Shown here: piece after piece, positions 35,389 through 38,412 of the stretch
Layout: the number at the start of each line of letters is the position of its first letter
Numbering within the stretch: the stretch's first letter is position 1
Source: an uncultured Prevotellaceae bacterium
Lineage (GTDB): Bacteria > Bacteroidota > Bacteroidia > Bacteroidales > Bacteroidaceae
Reading direction: 5' to 3'
Length of the DNA stretch: 38,412 nucleotides
Assembly: GCA_902803475.1 (NCBI GenBank)
Contig: CADCPZ010000010.1
Location: 1-38,412, forward strand
Notes under the pieces: generated by a model
What the model was told of the DNA's origin: nothing
Databases searched by the model: none
What the model saw: only the letters and a program-made list of their open reading frames with translations
Program-made: the position numbers and the translations under genes

Positions 35389-35694
35389 TTAAGCCAATGT
35401 AAGCTTTTTAGCGTCATCCTTTACTTTGCCTTCCTTGAGCAACCAGCCAAGACCCAGAAGAGTTTCCTCGTTAGAAATCTTTGCAGCCTTAGCAATCTCT
35501 GCTACAGAGAGTGCCTTGTTTGCAGAAGCCAATGCGTTGTAAACATCACCAGCCTTGAAACCTACAGTTTCTGCGTTGATTACGAAGTCATCTTTCTTAG
35601 CTGTTGCCTTCTTAGGAGCTGCAGCCTTCTTAACTGTCTCCTTCTTTGCTGCTGCCTTAGGAGCTGCAGCCTTTGTTGCTTTCTTTTCTGCCAT
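35389..35694 (-). CDS. Winged-helix protein with a histone-H1-like Lys/Ala tail
   Basis: A 101-residue protein in two parts. Residues 1-~35 are a low-complexity Lys/Ala/Pro tail (KKATKAAAPKAAAKKE and similar), like the tails of histone H1 and bacterial H1-like proteins. Residues ~40-101 form a compact winged-helix domain (GDVYNALASANKALSVAEIA, then LLGLGWLLKEGKV) resembling the DUF2582 winged-helix family. The tail predicts nonspecific nucleic acid binding, so a chromatin or global role is plausible; this is inference. It is monocistronic with its own promoter and terminator. Confidence 0.8.
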   Translation of the reverse strand: MAEKKATKAAAPKAAAKKETVKKAAAPKKATAKKDDFVINAETVGFKAGDVYNALASANKALSVAEIAKAAKISNEETLLGLGWLLKEGKVKDDAKKLTLA

Positions 35695-35715
35695 AATTTT
35701 CTTTAATTATAAATC

Positions 35716-35733
35716 TATTCAACCTATTGAATA
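35716..35733 (-). promoter_or_regulatory. Small hairpin in the leader of the Lys/Ala-rich winged-helix gene
   Basis: Perfect 7-bp inverted repeat TATTCAA-CCTA-TTGAATA within the ~55-nt leader. It could be an mRNA hairpin or a protein-binding site; autoregulation is possible but untested. Confidence 0.35.
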
Positions 35734-35755
35734 ACAATCTAATTATTGTCGGGTG

Positions 35756-35787
35756 CAAAATTACGCCTATTTTATTATATGGTCAAA
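35756..35787 (-). promoter_or_regulatory. Bacteroidetes promoter for the Lys/Ala-rich winged-helix gene
   Basis: Minus strand TTTG (35784-35787), 20-bp spacer, TAATTTTG (35756-35763). Confidence 0.75.
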
Positions 35788-35835
35788 TATTTTCCTAAAA
35801 AAATGCGTTTTTTTATGGGTTTTTAGACAATAAAA

Positions 35836-35868
35836 GTAAAACGCTTGACATAAATCAAGCGCTTTTAC
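35836..35868 (-). terminator. Terminator after aspS
   Basis: 13-bp stem with one bulged base (35836-35848 with 35855-35868), 6-nt loop, then a T-rich run on the minus strand. Confidence 0.8.
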
Positions 35869-35873
35869 AATAT

Positions 35874-37634
35874 TTATTCAGTTTTTCTGATATCTATCTG
35901 TAACTCATCGAGTTGTTTCTGGTCTATCTCCGACGGCGCATCCAGCATCACATCACGCCCGCTGTTGTTCTTCGGGAAAGCAATGCAATCACGGATGGAA
36001 TCGAGTCCTGCCATGATACTGACGAAACGGTCCAGACCGAATGCCAACCCTGCATGAGGCGGTGCACCATACTTAAAGGCATTGATCAGGAAGCCGAACT
36101 GTGCCATTGCGCGTTCTGGGGTGAAACCGAGAATCTGGAACATCTTCTCTTGCAGCTTGCCGTCGTGGATACGCAGCGAACCGCCACCAACCTCGATACC
36201 GTTGCAGACGAAATCGTAAGCCATCGCACGTACTTGCTCAGGATGTTCGTCGAGCAAGGGGATATCGTCGGGATTCGGCATCGTAAACGGATGGTGTGTA
36301 GCCATCAGGCGCTGTTCCTCATCGCTCCACTCAAAGAGCGGGAAGTCAACAATCCACAAGCACTCGAACTGATCTTTGTTGCGCAAGCCCAGCCGGTCGC
36401 CCATCTCCAGACGAAGGGTGCAGAGTTGTGTACGCGTCTTATTGGTTTTGTCACCGCTGAGTATCAGCACCAGGTCGCCATCTTTGGCACCCATTTTCTC
36501 CTTGAGTTGTGCCCATACCTCTGGTGTATAGAATTTGTCAATGCTCGATTTCACGGTGCCGTCTTGATTGAACTTCACATAGACCAATCCCTTGGCGCCC
36601 ACCTGTGGACGCTTCACGAAATCAGTGAGCTGGTCGAGTTGTTTACGGGTGTAATCGGCACAACCTGGCACACAGATACCACCGATATATTCGGCTTGAT
36701 CGAAGACGCTGAACGTACCTGTTCCTTTCAGCACATCCATGAGTTCGACAAACTCCATTCCGAAACGCAAATCGGGTTTGTCGGAACCGAAGCGACGCAT
36801 CGCCTCGTGCCACGTCATCTGCTGCAGTTTGGCTGGCAGCTCAACGCCTCTCACCTCTTTGAACAGGTGGCGTGCCATATCTTCAAACAGATTGATGACA
36901 TCGTCCTGATCAACAAACGACATCTCACAGTCTATCTGTGTAAATTCCGGCTGGCGGTCGGCACGCAGGTCTTCATCACGGAAGCACTTTGCAATCTGGA
37001 AATAACGGTCGAAACCGCTCACCATCAGCAGCTGCTTCAGCGTCTGTGGACTCTGTGGCAGCGCATAGAACTGTCCTGGGTTCATACGTGAAGGCACCAC
37101 GAAGTCGCGGGCACCCTCTGGGGTAGAACCAATCAGGATAGGTGTCTCCACCTCAATGAAGTCCTTGCTATCAAGGAAGTTACGAATCAGAATCGTCATC
37201 CGGTGACGCAGCTCCAAATTCTTGCGAACGATTGGACGGCGCAAGTCCAGATAGCGATACTTCATACGCAGGTCGTCACCGCCATCGGTGTCGTCCTCTA
37301 TCTTGAACGGAGGTGTGAGACTCTCGCTCAGCACGTTCAGTTCCTCTGCCAGAATCTCAATATCACCTGTCGGCAGATTGGGATTCTTGCTCTGTCGTTC
37401 ACTCACTGTTCCTTTCACCTGAATACAGTATTCGCGTCCCAGGCGGTTGGCCTGTTCGCACAAGTCTGCATTCTTTGCCTCATCAAACACCAGCTGTGTC
37501 AAGCCGTAGCGGTCGCGTACATCCACGAAGGTCATACCGCCCATCTTACGTGTTCTCTGGACCCATCCGGACAGCGTCACCTGTTGTCCGGCATGTTCTA
37601 TGCGGAGTTCTCCGCAAGTATTTGTTCTATACAT
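35874..37634 (-). CDS. aspS: Aspartyl-tRNA synthetase
   Basis: Class IIb synthetase charging tRNA-Asp. The 586-residue protein has an N-terminal OB-fold anticodon domain ([20 protein letters not shown]), catalytic motif 2 ([20 protein letters not shown]), a bacterial insertion (GAD) domain between about residues 300 and 420, and motif 3 ([15 protein letters not shown]). The full-length bacterial form is intact. It is monocistronic with a short leader and its own terminator. Discriminating versus non-discriminating activity cannot be read here. Confidence 0.97.
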   Translation of the reverse strand: MYRTNTCGELRIEHAGQQVTLSGWVQRTRKMGGMTFVDVRDRYGLTQLVFDEAKNADLCEQANRLGREYCIQVKGTVSERQSKNPNLPTGDIEILAEELNVLSESLTPPFKIEDDTDGGDDLRMKYRYLDLRRPIVRKNLELRHRMTILIRNFLDSKDFIEVETPILIGSTPEGARDFVVPSRMNPGQFYALPQSPQTLKQLLMVSGFDRYFQIAKCFRDEDLRADRQPEFTQIDCEMSFVDQDDVINLFEDMARHLFKEVRGVELPAKLQQMTWHEAMRRFGSDKPDLRFGMEFVELMDVLKGTGTFSVFDQAEYIGGICVPGCADYTRKQLDQLTDFVKRPQVGAKGLVYVKFNQDGTVKSSIDKFYTPEVWAQLKEKMGAKDGDLVLILSGDKTNKTRTQLCTLRLEMGDRLGLRNKDQFECLWIVDFPLFEWSDEEQRLMATHHPFTMPNPDDIPLLDEHPEQVRAMAYDFVCNGIEVGGGSLRIHDGKLQEKMFQILGFTPERAMAQFGFLINAFKYGAPPHAGLAFGLDRFVSIMAGLDSIRDCIAFPKNNSGRDVMLDAPSEIDQKQLDELQIDIRKTE

Positions 37635-37661
37635 TATTTATATATGTTTACTTTTGGTTTG

Positions 37662-37669
37662 CAAAGATA
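37662..37669 (-). promoter_or_regulatory. -7 box for aspS
   Basis: TATCTTTG on the minus strand; the -33 region is weak. Leader about 25 nt. Confidence 0.55.
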
Positions 37670-37752
37670 GTGAAATTTTTGATTAAGCGAAGAGAATGAG
37701 AATGAATTTTCATTCTTGAGCGTGAAAATTTATCTAAAGTCGAAGATTATGC

Positions 37753-37783
37753 AAAAAAAGGAGCCTTCTTTCGAAAGCTCCTT
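37753..37783 (-). terminator. Rho-independent terminator for gapA
   Basis: AAGGAGC (37758-37764) pairs with GCTCCTT (37777-37783); on the minus strand a run of seven T follows. It lies about 170 nt past the gapA stop, beyond the tandem repeats. Confidence 0.8.
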
Positions 37784-37794
37784 CATATTATGTT

Positions 37795-37962
37795 GCGCTC
37801 GCTGCTTATTTCATTGACTCCGTCGATTGAAAACGCGACTCGGCCAAATCCAAGCAAGTTTGGCTTTTGCGCTCGCTGCTTATTTTATTGACTCCGTCGA
37901 TTGAAAAACGCGACTCGGCCAAATCCAAGCAAGCTTGGCTTTTGCGCTCGCTGCTTATTTCA
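37795..37962. repeat. Tandem ~74-bp repeats (two full, one partial) in the gapA 3' UTR
   Basis: Units start at 37795, 37869 and 37944 with GCGCTCGCTGCTTATTT (periods 74 and 75). The two full copies differ at only a few bases, including one extra A. The third, partial copy (37944-37962) runs into the end of gapA and contains its stop codon. Each full unit holds a CCAAGCAAG(C/T)TTGG near-palindrome and a second weak stem around CCGTCG/CGACTCGG. Confidence 0.9.
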
Positions 37963-38412
37963 ATTCAGCAAGATACTTGATGGTGCGAACCATCTGAGAA
38001 GTGTAAGAGTTCTCATTGTCGTACCAAGCAACAACCTGAACGAGTGAGTTGCCGTCACCAATCTTAGAAACCATTGTCTGGTTAGCGTCGAAGAGTGAAC
38101 CGAACTTCATACCGATGATGTCGCTTGAAACAAGCTTCTCCTCGGTGTAACCGAAAGACTCGTTCTGAGCAGCCTTCATAGCAGCGTTGATGTCCTCAAC
38201 AGTTACCTCACCCTTTACAACAGCGTGCAGGATAGTGGTAGAACCTGTAGGAGTAGGAACGCGCTGTGCAGCACCGATCAGCTTACCGTTCAGTTCAGGA
38301 ATAACGAGACCGATAGCCTTTGCAGCACCAGTAGAGTTAGGAACGATGTTCTGAGCACCTGCGCGAGCACGCTGTACATCACCCTTGCGCTGAGGACCGT
38401 CGAGAATCATCT
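37955..38412 (-). CDS. gapA: Glyceraldehyde-3-phosphate dehydrogenase, C-terminal part (cut by window edge)
   Basis: The last ~152 residues of glycolytic GAPDH, from just before [20 protein letters not shown] to the C-terminus. Visible are the substrate/phosphate-binding NSTGAAKA segment, [16 protein letters not shown], and the conserved [13 protein letters not shown] near the end. The catalytic Cys and the NAD-binding domain lie outside the window. The stop codon sits inside the partial third copy of the tandem repeat. Codon use is strongly biased, as expected for a highly expressed gene. Confidence 0.95.
   Translation of the reverse strand, partial: MILDGPQRKGDVQRARAGAQNIVPNSTGAAKAIGLVIPELNGKLIGAAQRVPTPTGSTTILHAVVKGEVTVEDINAAMKAAQNESFGYTEEKLVSSDIIGMKFGSLFDANQTMVSKIGDGNSLVQVVAWYDNENSYTSQMVRTIKYLAELK

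Noticed and set aside
35913..37091. 392-codon open frame antisense to aspS
   Set aside because: It is a shadow of the aspS codon pattern; its translation is rich in Cys, His and Leu with no coherent domain, and aspS is unmistakable on the other strand.

Overview
The window reads as a chromosomal segment of an anaerobic Bacteroidales bacterium, most like Prevotella or a close relative. The grounds are Bacteroidetes-type promoters (TAnnTTTG at -7, often TTTG 19-20 bp upstream) before nearly every transcription unit, almost no Shine-Dalgarno sequences, Bacteroidetes-specific families (DUF4293, the Bacteroidetes form of RNA polymerase omega, a C-terminal winged-helix protein with a Lys/Ala tail), and an anaerobic fermentative gene set (class III ribonucleotide reductase, glutamate dehydrogenase, xylose isomerase). 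No rRNA, tRNA, insertion sequence, phage or CRISPR locus was seen. Genus assignment is an inference from gene content.

Layout. 1-2.2 kb: TamA/BamA-like outer membrane assembly protein (minus strand, complete to about its last codon), divergent from a SpoU-type rRNA methyltransferase. 3.1-8.8 kb: histidine genes hisB, then hisG-hisD-hisC, split by an opposite-strand MltF-like lytic transglycosylase. 8.9-11.4 kb: gdhA and pfkA, each with its own promoter and terminator. 11.5-14 kb: a two-gene unit of a secreted protein of unknown function and a membrane protein that joins an HExxH motif to a CPBP-type domain. 14.1-15.4 kb: YraN nuclease-fold protein, MaoC hydratase, small lipoprotein. 15.5-17.2 kb: bamD, rpoZ-like, DUF4293. 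17.3-19.4 kb: uvrB. 19.4-22 kb: nrdD-nrdG. 22.2-22.7 kb: the only long gene-free stretch, holding a 22-bp periodic array. 22.8-25.6 kb: coiled-coil protein, zapA, rny, and a 207-residue unknown. 25.8-31.8 kb: exopolysaccharide genes (rfbA, a Wzc-like tyrosine kinase with an extreme Tyr/Gly tail, a small HAD protein, a convergent FlaA1/CapD-type dehydratase) with a 13-copy CTAG array between the convergent pair. 31.9-34.8 kb: xylB-xylA. 34.9-35.7 kb: two small winged-helix-like proteins. 35.9-37.6 kb: aspS. 37.6 kb to the end: 3' part of gapA, followed in its 3' UTR by two ~74-bp tandem repeats whose edge coincides with the gapA stop codon.

Most genes are housekeeping. The material most worth a second look is the HExxH/CPBP fusion with its secreted partner, three structurally different intergenic repeat arrays, a probably leaderless methyltransferase mRNA, and residue changes at normally conserved positions in HisB and PfkA. 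No complete new defence or mobile system is evident.
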